Shown: positions 11,381 through 23,081 of the stretch, in pieces
Layout: every line of letters begins with the position of its first letter
Numbering within the stretch: position 1 is the stretch's first letter
From: Limanda limanda
Lineage: Eukaryota > Chordata > Actinopteri > Pleuronectiformes > Pleuronectidae
Assembly: GCF_963576545.1 (NCBI RefSeq)
Contig: NC_083638.1
Span: 1,807,119-1,871,118 of the forward strand
Reading direction: 5' to 3'
DNA: 64,000 bases
Made by a program: the position numbers and the translations under genes
Notes under the pieces: model-generated
Told to the model about the DNA's origin: nothing
Database searches by the model: none
What the model saw: the letters and a program-made list of their open reading frames with translations, nothing else

Positions 11381-11863
11381 CCAAAACAGGCAATTACCAA
11401 CAATGGATGAATATTAACTTTGTTTCCCACAATAATCAAACACAGAAAATGTTAACAAATATGACAAATGTAGTTTTCAACCTTCTTGTCTCTTGTCTTA
11501 AATCAGTCAGATGCCACAGTACTCTCTTCTTTTCCACTGATATACATTTACCTTCCTTATAAACATATATTGATGTCTATATTAATACTGCAACATCATT
11601 CTATAAAGCTATGTCATTATCTTTAGTACTACTGTACAAAGCTGTGTAACAAAACAAATGTTTTTTGTAGAAACATGAAGTACTCACAAAATAAACAATA
11701 TGTCAGGGATGACACAAGTTTTCAAGCTGCTACTTGTTAAACACTACCGTTAAGAAAAGGTTAGTCAACATATGAAAGGATTCATGACACATAAAAGTAG
11801 TTTTCATTAACATACAAGTAATACAGATTTATTTACTCTTATTTACTCTATCATACATTTTTA
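11381..11863. other. AT-rich spacer, nothing recognised
   Basis: About 480 bp of AT-rich sequence between the end of the duplicated unit and a dispersed repeat. I see no open frame, splice-site pair or repeat structure in it. Confidence 0.5.
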
Positions 11864-12110
11864 GGGCCCGAGCACTGACATGAAAGGTCAGGTGAGGCCC
11901 TATTGAAATTGTAAGGATTATTATTATTCAGGCAAATAAATTGGCTTTTTGAGGGCTTTACCATGCTCAAATTCTTACCAAAATTAGAAAGTTACAAAGT
12001 GGTGAAAATTTACGTATTCTGGAGGAATTTTAAATGGGCGTCGCAAAATGGCTCAATGGTGCCCCCCCCCCCCCCCCCCCCCCGAGACCCCCGGAGCGTG
12101 TGTTCACATT
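11864..12110 (+). repeat. Dispersed teleost repeat beginning ggcccgagcactgacatg
   Basis: The segment starts with ggcccgagcactgacatg and continues through aggccctattg and a degenerate body (atgctcaaattcttacca, attctggagga, atttgaaatggg-like). A second, longer relative lies at 57645-58000. A run of about 22 C follows at 12062-12083. I recognise the type as a common fish repeat but cannot assign a superfamily from one end. Confidence 0.5.
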
Positions 12111-12497
12111 GACCGGTCAACGAGAAGCCTGCTATTTTGCATTTGACGAGTCGAGGCGGAGAAGACGGAAGCACAGTCCCTAAGTTAAGGTGAGAGCTAA
12201 ACGGAGCCGCCATGCTAACTACGAAGCTAACTGGTACATCTGAAAGCATGTCCGCCACTTTGGGATAGCGAGAAAGTTGCTAAAATACGAATACAGCATC
12301 GAGTGCTGGAGCATATCTAGTGCATGTGTAAATATGTATGAATTACTTAGATGTAACAGTTTGTTCTCGTTAAGTTTTTTCATCAACGTGACTTTTTTCT
12401 GTATGTTTTCACAGCCTCAGCCCCCCCCCCCACACACACACACAAACTAAGAGGCGTTAGGCTGAGACGCTGAAAGTCCGGATTTAAAGTGCAGAAA

Positions 12498-12823
12498 ATG
12501 AAGCCATTGAATGTAAGTAACTGTTTATGAATTGTTTGGTGTTTTTTTGCTGTGGATCTTCCAACGGTGATGCAGCGCGGCTATTTCCGTTTATTAATAA
12601 TAAACTCATGTTACTCGTGTTGTTTTCCAGCTGCCTGTCCATGACGTAGTAAGACACACTATGAGCCAGTATGATCCGACCAGACCTTACATCAGCATTG
12701 AGGAGTTGTCGGAGAAGAAAGAGGGTAAGGTTATATTCATTAAATCATTTTCCAGTTACATGTAAAGGTGTATGTTGTCATTGAACTGTGCTAATTTTAC
12801 TGAATGTGTTTACAGCTGATTGA
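12498..12823 (+). CDS. Candidate three-exon micropeptide gene (38 codons)
   Basis: Three exons can be read: 12498-12512 (ATGAAGCCATTGAAT then GTAAGT), 12631-12724 (acceptor tgttttccag, donor GTAAGG) and 12816-12823 (acceptor gtgtttacag, TGA at 12821). Joined, they give 38 residues starting MKPLNLPVHDVVRHTMSQYD and ending EELSEKKEAD. Only this frame of the middle exon is open. A CpG-rich leader with a possible 5' UTR donor (AAG-GTGAGAG, about 12189) lies upstream, and AATAAA at 13044 closes the transcript. I do not recognise the peptide. It could be a true small protein, the 5' part of a decayed gene, or a noncoding spliced RNA. Confidence 0.4.
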
Positions 12824-13049
12824 AGCGGGACAGATGACATGGATCCATCCTTCCACAGCCAGGAGCGCACCGACCTGTGTCCCACACTTCATATAAGACT
12901 GGAAGCTACACTGATCTCACAGCTACACACCACAGACGTCTACACACTGGAGAAGAGTCCCACAAAGAAGTCATGACCCAGAGGCTGCAGAGAGACATTT
13001 CAAGCCTCATCTGAGTTTTTGTACAATATTTTTGCTGTATGTAAATAAA

Positions 13050-13626
13050 GCTTTCACTCCACATATACCTTGTTCACATTTGTTCCCTGTACAATATGTT
13101 CACCTATAACATCAAGCATCACATGAATGTTTAGTTTTAATTAAAGGCAGTGCTTTTGGTAAAGGCTTACTAATAAATAATAATAAATATTAATATATAC
13201 ATTTTTATTATTAATATTGTGTGGGAGGGGCTTACCCACGTGCGGAATGCTGTGACCCCACGTGTGCACTGCAATGACCCATAAGGTGACCAATAGCAAC
13301 ACTTCTACCAGCCAATCACGAGTGACATTAGTTTCAAGGGTCTGTGGTTTCCTCCAATGGTGAGTAGAGAGAGGTTCTAGCCAGCGGCTGGACTCCGATT
13401 CATATGCTAATTAGATCACACGTCGCGATCAGGCCCGCGCAGCGGAGGGAGCCCCAACGCGGCTCTCTCCTTTGTTCTCCATATCCCCCTTAAGGTTCGC
13501 AAACGCCGATTGACTCAGCTTATTGTCGCTGGCGAACGCCGAGGTAACATCATGGAAACAGTAGGTTACAGCAGGGGATTAGGCCTGTCCGAAGAGGTTT
13601 ACTGTGACAATAACACTGTTTTTCGT
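13050..13626. other. Spacer, nothing recognised
   Basis: Contains an AT-rich stretch (13140-13220), then a GC-richer stretch with cacgtg motifs (13236, 13259) and repeat-like text (ggcccgcgcagcggaggg, about 13431). I see no open frame or splice pair worth calling. Confidence 0.4.
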
Positions 13627-14020
13627 CTAGTGAAATGAAGTGGTAGATTCTTCCTTATCAGTAAATGTCAATGGTCTTTGCTCAGTTGTGTTATCTTCTG
13701 CAGCCACTTCCACTCTCGGTGCTTGCGAAGTTGCATTTAGGCCATGAATTGTTCTTTTGACATTTTGCCATGGAATATGGGCTGCCACATATGGAGTGGT
13801 GTATGCTGGAAGCATGTCCACATCCTCCGCTGCAACAAGGTCGGAGTCTGGATAGAGGTTAGGGACGTCTGGAGCTGCTGTCTGCGCCCTCTGCAGTGGT
13901 AGCAGCTGAGTGTCCAGCTAGTCATCAGGCTGCACCACTGCTGGCTGTGGTTGTTCTCTTGGTGGAGCTGAGTCCAGATCAGGGTGAAGTCGGAGACACT
14001 GAGACTTGGAGATTATTAAG
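13627..14020 (-). pseudogene. Decayed ORF fragment, unrecognised
   Basis: A minus-strand frame reads, from about 14017, DLIISKSQCLRLHPDLDSAP, meets a TAG at about 13918, and continues open to a TAG near 13627 (including DVDMLPAYTTPYVAAHIPWQ). The composition looks protein coding, but I cannot place it. It adjoins a LINE relic and may belong to a transposon. Confidence 0.35.
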
Positions 14021-14089
14021 TCCCTGATATTCATTTCAGTTAAACAACATTCATTTAAACCTATTTTCTCAAATAGGTTGTCTCAGCAG

Positions 14090-14572
14090 TTGTGAACCCG
14101 ACTTTCAGGTTGTTTCTTTTTCCTTTTGCTATTAGCCTCAATGCAAACACATACAGCTGTTCTAAACCAATGTCCCTGTTTATCGGCCTAGATGTAAAAG
14201 AACATTCAATCCCCTCATGGTCACTAAAATATGTCATAACATGTTGTTTTTATATAGATATGGTCAATTAATGTACCATTCTCAGTTGTTGCTTGTGTGA
14301 CATGTTGGATATATCCTTTGTCTGCCATAAATTTAGAAGTATTAGAAGATATATTATAAAATATTATCATTGAAATCTCCTATTACAGCAACTGTGGTAC
14401 TTATCGGATTTAACCAATCAATTAACTTGGTAAGATTGTCTTTGAATTGAGACATAGGATATGATAGCGGCCGATAAATGACTACTATAAGTATCCTGGA
14501 TGTTGTGTAGTTGTACACCAAACATTCCAAACTCAAATGTGGTACTTGTGATAGTTTACCATATGACCTCAT
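14090..14572 (-). mobile_element. LINE endonuclease relic
   Basis: The minus frame 14354-14572 reads LECLVYNYTTSRILIVVIYR and ends in AVIGDFNDNIL, the core of an apurinic-type LINE endonuclease (CR1/L2/Rex-like). After a frame change the homologous reading continues as TTENGTLIDHIYIK and SDHEGI-like remnants toward 14200. It is broken by stops and frameshifts. It is distinct from the intact LINE at 38 kb. Confidence 0.65.
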
Positions 14573-14585
14573 ATGGTAAACTATC
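14550..14585. repeat. 36 bp perfect palindrome (17 bp arms, 2 bp spacer)
   Basis: Arms gatagtttaccatatga (14550-14566) and tcatatggtaaactatc (14569-14585) are exact reverse complements around CC. It lies at the 5' edge of the LINE relic. Confidence 0.85.
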
Positions 14586-15030
14586 TAAACTATAAATGCC
14601 AACTCCACCATGTTGTTGTTCTTGTATGTTTGCCAATGTGTGGTTATTGCTACTATAAGATGCAGTACGTGGCTGGTTTTGAAAGCTATAACCTTGAATC
14701 CTTACAGATTCACTTGTTTACTTTTTATTTTAAAATGTCAGACAACAAAGAGTTAAGCAGTGAGGAGACTTTTGTGGTCTTCTCACTCCGTCCAATCTTG
14801 AGTCACCATCAGGAACAAGGAGAATTTCCTCTTCTGATCAAGGAGCTGCGACATTTTTTGATGGGTATCGATATCATCTTCATTCATGTGAAACTTTCAG
14901 ATAAAAAAAAACGTACTTGGTGTACAAAGTATTCTTTTCATCAGTAGTCATCTCTCTGCTTCTGCAGGGTTTACATTTCTAAATGAAAAATTTAGATTTC
15001 TCTCAATGATTTGTTGAGAAATACTTTTTT
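14586..15030. other. Spacer with an unassigned + frame
   Basis: A + frame at 14735-14944 (MSDNKELSSEETFVVFSLRP then about 50 residues) is open but has no recognised domain and no clear splice sites. The upstream half is probably LINE-derived, because it directly abuts the endonuclease relic. Confidence 0.3.
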
Positions 15031-15360
15031 TGTGTTGTTCACCTAATGGTGACTGATACAACTCTGCTGCTCTGTTGTGTGTCTGCTGCTGCACCGAGAC
15101 TGTTGAAGTGATATCATAAACCTACAGGATCTCTGGATGCTATCGACTTTTTCAGAAAAGCGAACTTTGATGCTTCGCCATGGAACTGGTAAGTTGTTGT
15201 AACTTAAATGATTGTTGTCCAATTTGCCCCTGACATGACATGTTTGACAAGGGTTATCAAATTTGACATGTAGTGTTTAGTATGTCTCATAGTGAGTAAA
15301 GAGAATAAACAGTACCTCAGGGGTGTACCTGTGGCTTCTGGTCTTGTGTCCATTGTACCT
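15031..15360 (+). repeat. Segment duplicated at 32360-32780
   Basis: Shared text includes gactgatacaactctgctgc and tgctatcgactttttcag, and then a donor-like CTG-GTAAGTTGTTG. The 32 kb copy preserves a better exon-like structure, with a start codon in frame to the donor. In this copy the ATG region is rearranged and only ATGGAACTG precedes the donor. Confidence 0.5.
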
Positions 15361-15420
15361 GAGGTCTGACTCAGGCCTCATTCATCAAATGAAATATGCC
15401 CATAAACTAAAATAAACTGT

Positions 15421-15645
15421 TGTATGTGATGATCTTCCTCAGCGTCGGGAGCTCAGTCTGAAGAGCGGCTGGGACTCGAACCCTCCTCCTACCGTCACAC
15501 TGCAGCCAGGGGGAGGAGTGAAGCTGAGGAATGCAGCTCTTCTGGATCCACCGCCTGACAAGTGATGACGCTCAGTTGTGGGAGGTAATTAATTGCATTT
15601 AATCTCAGTAGGATTTTGAGTTTTGTGCTGTCATCGTCCTGAGAC
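15421..15645. repeat. Flank module R1, copy 2 (truncated)
   Basis: Matches 141-345 closely, from gatcttcctcagcg through ttgtgctgtcatcgtcctgag, but lacks the left part with the minus-strand donor. It marks the left boundary of unit B. Confidence 0.6.
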
Positions 15646-16171
15646 CTGGTCAAATTCAAGATGGTGGTAGATTCACGTTATTCAAAATGGAGCATATGTT
15701 AAAGGTCCCATCGTATGCCCATTTTACCACAGTTGATATGGTTCCTTGGGGTCTTAATGAAATGTCTGTAAAAAATTTTGGTCAAAATACCACAAGGATC
15801 ATGTAAAAGAGCACCCTTTTTACCCTGTCTAAAACAGCCCTCCTCAGATTGACCTGTTTTGAATGCCCCGCCCCCCCCCCTTCTCTCTCACCGCCCCGCC
15901 CCCCCTGTCACTCACACACACACACACACACATCCACTCACACACAATCTCCTCTTAGCATATTTAAGGTTGTTAAAATAATTTTAAGTCACTGTCCTAC
16001 ACATATATTTCTGTATTCGTTTGTTGTGTTTCTTCATTGAAGCTACAATTTTCACACTACTACACCTTGTGATAAAAATGTACATTTATTTAAATACATG
16101 CATTAGATATGTGTGTATACAGTATATAACTGTATGTGTATATTTATTCATACAGGGCATATATTCTGAGC

Positions 16172-16172
16172 G

Positions 16173-16229
<57 letters not shown>

Positions 16230-16255
16230 ACACAGACAGACACACACACACACAG
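16172..16255. repeat. CA/CACACA(GA) microsatellite
   Basis: More than 35 CA units interrupted by a few substitutions. ORFs on both strands across it are artefacts of the repeat. Confidence 0.9.
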
Positions 16256-16643
16256 ACAAAGGGATGTGGGGGCTAGCTTGAGAGGCTAACACTGCTGCAA
16301 CTTTTGCGGCGAACTGCACTTAAAACCCCGGGTATGAGTCTATTTTAAAGCGAGCGACGGAGGCGGCAACGAGCTGCTGGTGACCGGTACTCGGGCTGCG
16401 TGGAGCAAATCTGTACGAGCCACAAAAGTTATAAGGCGCAGCTCTCTCCCCCCCTCCTCCTCCTCCGCTTCGCCACCCGGGCATCATAGCAGAGGATGCC
16501 GCTGAGCGAGCGCTCCACGGAGGTGCACGGAGGTGCTAACGCTACCAGCAAGCTAACGTTAGCTCCCGACAAAAAGCTGTTTTCTATTTATACATGCTGC
16601 TTCTACCGGGGCAAAACACACACACAGAAGTAGGTTTAGGAGA

Positions 16644-16746
<103 letters not shown>

Positions 16747-17111
16747 AAGAAACATGCAAGGAAATAACAGAGAAGCTCATAAAAACACGCCGGATAAGTT
16801 TTCAATCACTTTACCACTCAGCACCCAAGCGGACGTTGTTTGCTGATGTTTGCTGATATTTTAATCGGTAAAATCTCTGCAAACTTAAACGGACGTCAAC
16901 AGTGCGGCCTGAGGCGCTTCTGGCGGCACTAAGGCACGGTTACACAAAGAACAAGGCCGGAACACCGGAACCGGAAGTGCCAGCTCGTCACGGCTAAACA
17001 ATAGAGACACGGAGGTCTCACAATCAAATACACTCAAATAAAGACAATACGCTAAGTATTAAAACTAGTCTCTGCCCAGACAATATAGCATCTTACTGTA
17101 ACTGTAGTTTT

Positions 17112-17378
17112 GTGGGGTTTCATGCGCGTTGGCGCGGAAATCCCGGAAGTTCAGTGAATAAAATCATGGCCTCTCAAGCTCTGTTTCGCTGGTTCGTCTG
17201 TAGCAGCGAGCGTCGTGCTGGGCCAAACAGCGGATTCTGCTTGCTCCTCCACGAAATGAACTACGTTCCTCTGCAGGGATGTGCGGCTGCTTTTAGCCGT
17301 TGTAGATCGCGTGGAAAGAAAAGTCTGTGTGCAACTCGGCCGGCGGGTGAACTTCCTGTGCTGATCTTTTCAAGTTAA
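17112..17378 (+). pseudogene. GC-rich exon-like fragment, unrecognised
   Basis: An 88-codon + frame. A likely start at 17166 reads MASQALFRWFVCSSERRAGP. Just upstream is cccggaagttcagtgaataaaatc-type sequence with a CGGAAG motif, as in TATA-less promoters of housekeeping genes. No partner exon or domain is visible, and it lies inside the foreign block, so it may be a captured first exon or repeat sequence. Confidence 0.25.
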
Positions 17379-17879
17379 AATTAGCAAAAAGTCCTATCAA
17401 AATAAAACGTCGACTGAGATAAAAGAAAGGAAACAAAATGAATTAAAACCATTGCTGTGGTCGCTCCCTTTAGCTACTGGGTCATCTGGAGAGACCTGGA
17501 GAGGTCTTCTTGAAGTGTTCAGAGCAGGGAAAAAGCAGCGTTTTCTGTGAGTTCAGCAGTTTTATCGCTACCTGAGAGGTCCAGCCTCCTCAGGAAGTGG
17601 ATCATGAGTTTTGCTGGCCATCAGCCAATGGACTGTCAGGGTACAGCCTTAGTGGGCAGGGATTCGACCTCAGTGGCCATTTAAGGAACACAGTTTGGGG
17701 TCCTCTTGAAGGACACCCGAGATGCTTCCCCCCCAGGAGAGGGCTCCAGGATGGCTGTGGAATGTGTTGCTTAAGAGGCAAAACCAGTAGAACAGTTTTT
17801 TCGAATGTCTTGTAGGCCTCAAGTATTTATGACCCATTGTGTGATGGTCAGCACACTGGAATCTCCCTCAACAACACAA

Positions 17880-18760
17880 ACTATAAAAGTGACTTTTGAG
17901 GAGAGAGAAGAGTTTGAGGACTCAGGAATAATTCTGAAGCATCAACACAGGATAAGAAAACACATCATTACAGACAGTCACCTGTACTATATAATAAAAT
18001 AAAATAAAATAAAATTTAACATAATATAATATAATTAAATATAATTAAATATTAAAAAATAATATAATAAAAACAACAAGTCACTCTCCAGGTAAATATT
18101 TTTTTATGATTCTACTTGACTTGTGTGTATCCTTAGCTCAAAGGCACCCTCCCTTGTACTGTATACACAGTAAATATATACAGTAAATATACACAATACA
18201 TATATACAGTAAATATATATTCTGATCCCACTCAGATAATAAATTGAGAAACAAGCCTCCTCCTCTTCATCATTAACACGACAGAGTCAGAAATTGTTGG
18301 AACCAGCCAGTTACAGTAAAGTGTAGCTGAGTGCAGTAACACACCTTTACCAGGGTTACCACAGCAACCTGAGCGTCACTACTTCCAGCCTCCATTTCTC
18401 TGAACAGGGATTTTACTCTGAACTGAAACAAGGCTCCTCCCATCAAATGCAATCCAATAAAATCAGATTTTTTGTCATTTTGCCAGACATACAACAGCAG
18501 TGCAGGCAGAATGAAATGGCGTTTCCCTGGGATCTCTCGATGAGATAAAGAAACTAAAGGAGATCACACGTACAAATACAGATTTAAGAACACACATTGT
18601 CACAATTCAGGCAAGTTGTGTGTGTGTGTTCAGCTGGTTTCCCTCTGGCCTGTGCTGATTGGATAAATTGGAGATGTGCTTTTGGTGCCCCCTTGTGGTT
18701 TTTTTTTCCCAAGTGGCAGGTCAGTGATGTGTTGCTGCAGAGTTTCCTGTGTGTCCCACC
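17880..18760. other. Unit B left flank, part 1
   Basis: Collinear with 700-1470 of unit A, including the dispersed repeat end (18450-18560) and a short GT run at 18617. It ends at gtcccacc (18753-18760), the target duplication of the next insertion. A local run of tatatacagtaaat units lies at 18177-18222. Confidence 0.6.
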
Positions 18761-18894
18761 CATAGACTGTATATATAAATGGACTGAGGATCTGTGACGT
18801 CACCCGTTGGTTTCTGCAGAGTGAGAATGAGGCTACTAGGAGGCGTTCCCCTGGAACCATCTTGCCGGTGCTTACTCCTCCTCGTTCCTGGCTA

Positions 18895-19286
18895 ACAAAT
18901 CAAATAACCTTCACCGCCTTCTGAGTGAGAAGGGGGCGTATTCTCCTGATGTTGTACAGCATGAATCTACAGGACCGTGTTGCAGTAATGTTGGCAGTCA
19001 GGGAGAGTTGGCTGTCGAGTGTCACACCCAGGTTCCTGGCGGTCTGAGTGGGGGTTAACACTGAGTTGTCAAGTTAACAGTTAGGTTGTGGGTGGGAGAG
19101 TCTTTCCCTGGAAGGAAAAGTAGTTCAGTCTTGTCAAGGTTAATTTTCAGTAGGTGTGCGGTCATCCACTGAGAGATGTCAGTCAGACAGGCAGAGATTC
19201 GTGCTGCTTCCTGTGTTTCTGATCGGGGAAAAGACAGGATTAGTTGGGTGTCAAGGTTACCTACCTCAACTAGGTAGGTTACCTTG
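18895..19286 (-). mobile_element. LINE reverse transcriptase C-terminal relic
   Basis: On the minus strand 19055-19303 reads LDTQLILSFPRSETQEAARI, then HLLKINLDKTELLFLPGKDS. It resumes as TARNLGVTLDSQLSLTANIT and MLYNIRRIRPLLTQKAVKVI before a stop near 18905. This is the post-YADD region of CR1/L2/Rex1-type reverse transcriptases, from a lineage different from the intact element at 38 kb. A 15 bp near-perfect hairpin (19252-19266 with 19272-19286) sits at its inner edge. Confidence 0.7.
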
Positions 19287-21268
19287 AAACTATACAACAA
19301 CAAAACCTATTTCTTTATATATCATCGTAATCATATGCTAACACGTTTTTAATATGTAATTTTTATAAAAGTTACCGTTTATTTAACACGTCTAATGAAC
19401 AGATTGAAGCAGGTTAACTTCAGTCGTGTGTTTGGTTGTGACTTGATTTTTTATTTTAGTAAGTTAATATCAACACAATACATGTGTAAGTCGCATGTGA
19501 TAGTAACTATGTTTCACAAATATTCTGATACAGGCTGATATATCCTCCATTACTACTGCCACCTCGTTTATTTAGCCTGTTATGGAATTTTAGAGTGAAT
19601 TAGACAGTTTAGATATGATTATAATCTCCACACACTAGTGTTGTAAACAGTTCTCATATTAATTATGGAGTGTTATCAACAGCTCTGTGGGAGATTATCA
19701 CCCTGAATATTACAGATGAGGTAGAAAGACATTTTATCTGTTTATAAAATGTTTTATTTCTTTCAGTACTTTTATCCAAAGCAACTTACAATGTGTGCAT
19801 TTAACCATGAGGCTACAAACCCAGAGCCCAGTACATTGGTTCTGTGTGAAATCTGTGGTGCTTCCACCTGCTGAACACAGAATAAACTGTATGAACAAGT
19901 CTTTGCTAGAACATACACAACACAAACCATCTTTAACAGTGAGTTTCCTCTTCTCATTAGATGAAGCACTGCAGCCCCTGATGTCCTCAGCAGCAACATG
20001 GTGGAGATCTGCAGCTTCAGGCTGGTCAACATGAGGACGACCTGCACCAGCTTCATGTTTTCCTCCCTTAACTAAAGATGGCCTGCACCTGTTTAGAGTG
20101 TCATGGATAATGGAGTTAATTTCTATATTCATTATGGTTGGTAAAAAAAAAAACTTATTAGAACAATGTTTATCTTTTGCTCTCTGATTTGATACACTTT
20201 AGATAAGAACCCAGTGTTTTATTTTTCTTCTCTGCCATAAGAGACAGAACACGGTCAGCACAGCTGTGTCCTTCAGGCTCGTCCGTTCCTAATCAAATGA
20301 TAGGAAACATAAAAGTATGGCATTATTGTAGAGGAAGTTACTTATTAACAAAGTTTGTGTCCTTATTTTCTGTGGATATTCAACTATGTATTTGAATATG
20401 CTTTTGGATTAAACCGTGCACTACCAAGACAATGAATGTACAGTATTTAATACATTATGTATTATGTGCAATACTTTGCTTTGATTGTTTGTAAGTAATG
20501 AAAACAGGTCTGTACCTGGAGTCAGTGTTGAAGTGATGGCTCAGTGTTCAGTCTGGTTGGATTCAACTTCTGTCTCATGTTGGACATCCTAGAGGAACAT
20601 TCAACACAAATACACAGATATGTAAAGTCATACATGTGCCAGGTTAACTCCTTAACAGACTTTTTCCTTGTAAAAATAAAAGTGTATTACTTCAAAGTTC
20701 ATCAGATCATAATCATTTCAGCTTAGGAAATAGGTTGTGTACATCAGCCTGAGCTTCTCTATGTGACTGTCTATTCTAGTAAAGTTACACTTCCTATAAT
20801 TTATTTATAATTAACACAATAATTCAGTGAAGTCTGCCTAAGATTAACGATGTAAAAACTGAAGGTAGCAGACACTGTAACACGTTACAACACATACACA
20901 TCAATACTCTGAATAAAGAGCTTTAGGAGACGTTATGCTACTTTAAACAGCTGCTCTTCAAATGCAGTTGTGACTTTAAATACTCAGCTTTCAGTTGATC
21001 ACAGTAAATCTGTTTCTGCAGAATAAGAATCTGTGTAACACAGTCAAGTCAAATGGGTTGGCGAGTGAAACAACTTCACATAACATTAGTTATCTAGTTT
21101 AAAAGATTCATCATCAAACTCTACCGCTTCTCTCTGCTGGGGAGATCGGTGCATGTCGGCGCGTCTAGGTTCAAATGAACCTACTCCGCTATTGCTGCTG
21201 GTATCTTGCCTGCGGGCTAGCGGAGCTAAGCTTACGAGCCAGGTACAGAGACACCGATGCCTGCGAAT
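19287..21268. other. Inner part of the nested insertion, no gene seen
   Basis: AT-rich sequence with a SINE-like tail on the minus strand (acttttatccaaagcaactt, about 19766). A 94-codon minus frame (19772-20056) contains a hydrophobic start and lacks a recognisable domain or splice partner. The remainder to 21268 shows nothing I can support. Confidence 0.4.
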
Positions 21269-22567
21269 CAGTGTTAATTTCGTTGACGATAAAGATAACG
21301 AAAAATATTCGTTAACGCCCCTTTTCCCATGACTAAGACGAGACGAAGACGTAACAAAACGAAATGGATCTTTGAAAATAAAAACTATGACAAAATCTAT
21401 TTTAATTTTAGTTAACGAGACGAGACGAAACGAAAATGTTGGCGGTTGAATAAGTCACAACAATTTTTAAAAACATAATCGTATCAGGCCGTCATGAAGT
21501 ACCCGGAGCGGCGAGTGTGTGTGTCTGTGTGTGTGTGCGTGTGTGTGTGTGTGCACCGGTCCCGAGGCTCCGCCCCCTGCCGCAGCGCACTCGCTCAGAG
21601 AGACAGTGAGATCAGGGCTCGTTCACACGAACCCGGCCGGTCACTGACTCACCTGCTTCTTAACTATGGAAACAGTGAAAACATAGAGTTCCTCTGGTCT
21701 CAGCTGCTCTGAGATCAGCGCCGCAGCTTCTGGATCAGAGCAGAAGCTGCAGCTGGTTTCTACCGAGCTTCAGTTTCACTGTCCGCCTCCAGTCTGATCT
21801 GCTTTCAATTTTTGTTTTCACATTTCGCCAACGCCAACTAAAATATATAGGCTGCAGCTATATGTTTTTATTTATTTCAAAATAGGGTACTTCTCATTTC
21901 CCACAAATATGGGGATGACTCAAATAACCCTACATAGTTCTGCGTTTAATTTATTTCAAAGTAGACCTACACTTGCCTGTGTATTTTCTTCTCTTCATAA
22001 GCATTTGGTGTTTCCCTTTGTTGTAACAGGTAAAAATAAATAAAATGTCAACAGTTTTCTTTATTGTTGTTCTATAATTTCATAAATGCAATAATCTACA
22101 GATTAGTATAGTATAACTTTATATAAAATTTTATCAGCTTTGTTATCAAATATGTTTTGCGGCTCCAGACAAATTTTATTTGGGGGAAGAGGAGGCAAAA
22201 TGGCTCTTTTGATAGTAAAGGTTGCCGACCCCTGCTATAGACCTATAGGAGGGACATCTAATGGACAACCTAAGTACTGCAAGCTAGACTAGTATGCAGT
22301 TGTAGACACAACACAGGGGGTCCCTGGGCCTGAGAAGGGAAGATGAGGAGTTTAATGTGGCTATTAAATGTGACTAAAACTAGACTAAAATGTAATTAGT
22401 TTTCGTCGACTAAAACTAGACTAAAATGTAATTTGTTTTCGTCGACTAAAACTAGACTAAAACTAAGAAGGATAAAAATGACTAAAACTAGACTAAAACT
22501 AATATGCATTTTCGTCAAAAGACTAAGACTAAGACTAAATCAAAAATAGCTGCCAAAATTAACACTG
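21269..22567. mobile_element. Non-autonomous hAT element with 8 bp duplication CTGCGAAT
   Basis: Ends are CAGTGTTAATTTCG and the complement CAGTGTTAATTTTGG, a 12 bp shared terminal inverted repeat. They are flanked by CTGCGAAT at 21261-21268 and 22568-22575. An 8 bp duplication with CA-starting ends points to the hAT superfamily. The interior holds repeated actaaaactagactaaaa units (22370-22500) and an embedded hAT-like end (gtaaaggttgccgacccctg, about 22217-22236). It has no transposase frame, so it would need enzyme from elsewhere. A truncated relative lies at 34095-35151. Confidence 0.8.
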
Positions 22568-23081
22568 CTGCGAATCACTACTAACACATAATTAAAATAC
22601 TAAACTTTACTCACCACAGAAACGGGAGCGCAGACGTCTCTAGCTTCTCTGTTAGGAGAACCAGCGGAACATCAAACCATGTTATTCATCCAATGTGTGA
22701 GTGGAAGCCTTTCCACGGTCTCACTTTGTGTTCACTGACGAGCATTAGCCTGTTAGCTCAGGTGAAGCCGCAGTCGGCGCGCTGACTGTGACGTCACGTA
22801 CATTTTAAACCATATCGCTTAAACGAGGGAGTTAGAAAAAAATTCACCCCCCTCAGAGTTGTCATGAAGGAAGAACCTCGCGATTGAGACTAAAACCAAA
22901 TTTTTAACCATGCTGTTAACAGGTTTAAATCTGCTCTAAAGTCTGGCTTTTTAACATGGGTGTCAATGGGAATTTGCTCCCTCTTGCAGCCAGGCGTAGC
23001 GGCCACCAAGTGACCTGCAACTTTTTACACTTCCGTATCGGCTTCATCGCTCAGGCCAGGATGTAACCCCTTGGTCCCACC

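Larger units (their letters stand above)
18761..23073. mobile_element. 4.3 kb nested insertion with 8 bp target duplication GTCCCACC
   Basis: Units A and C read uninterrupted from gtgtcccacc into atgttgcatc. In unit B that site is split by 4,313 bp, with gtcccacc on both sides (18753-18760 and 23074-23081). The left end begins catagactgtatatataaatgg, and the right part carries gggtgtcaatgggaatttgc and cttccgtatcggcttcatcgc, both familiar from an abundant fish MITE type. Inside are a LINE relic, a SINE-like tail (about 19755-19800) and a complete hAT element. Terminal inverted repeats of the outer element are not obvious beyond the CA ends. Confidence 0.6.

Noticed and set aside
19772..20132. 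Protein gene at 19.8-20.1 kb
   Set aside because: Three overlapping frames on both strands, no domain, no splice partners, and position inside a transposon block.
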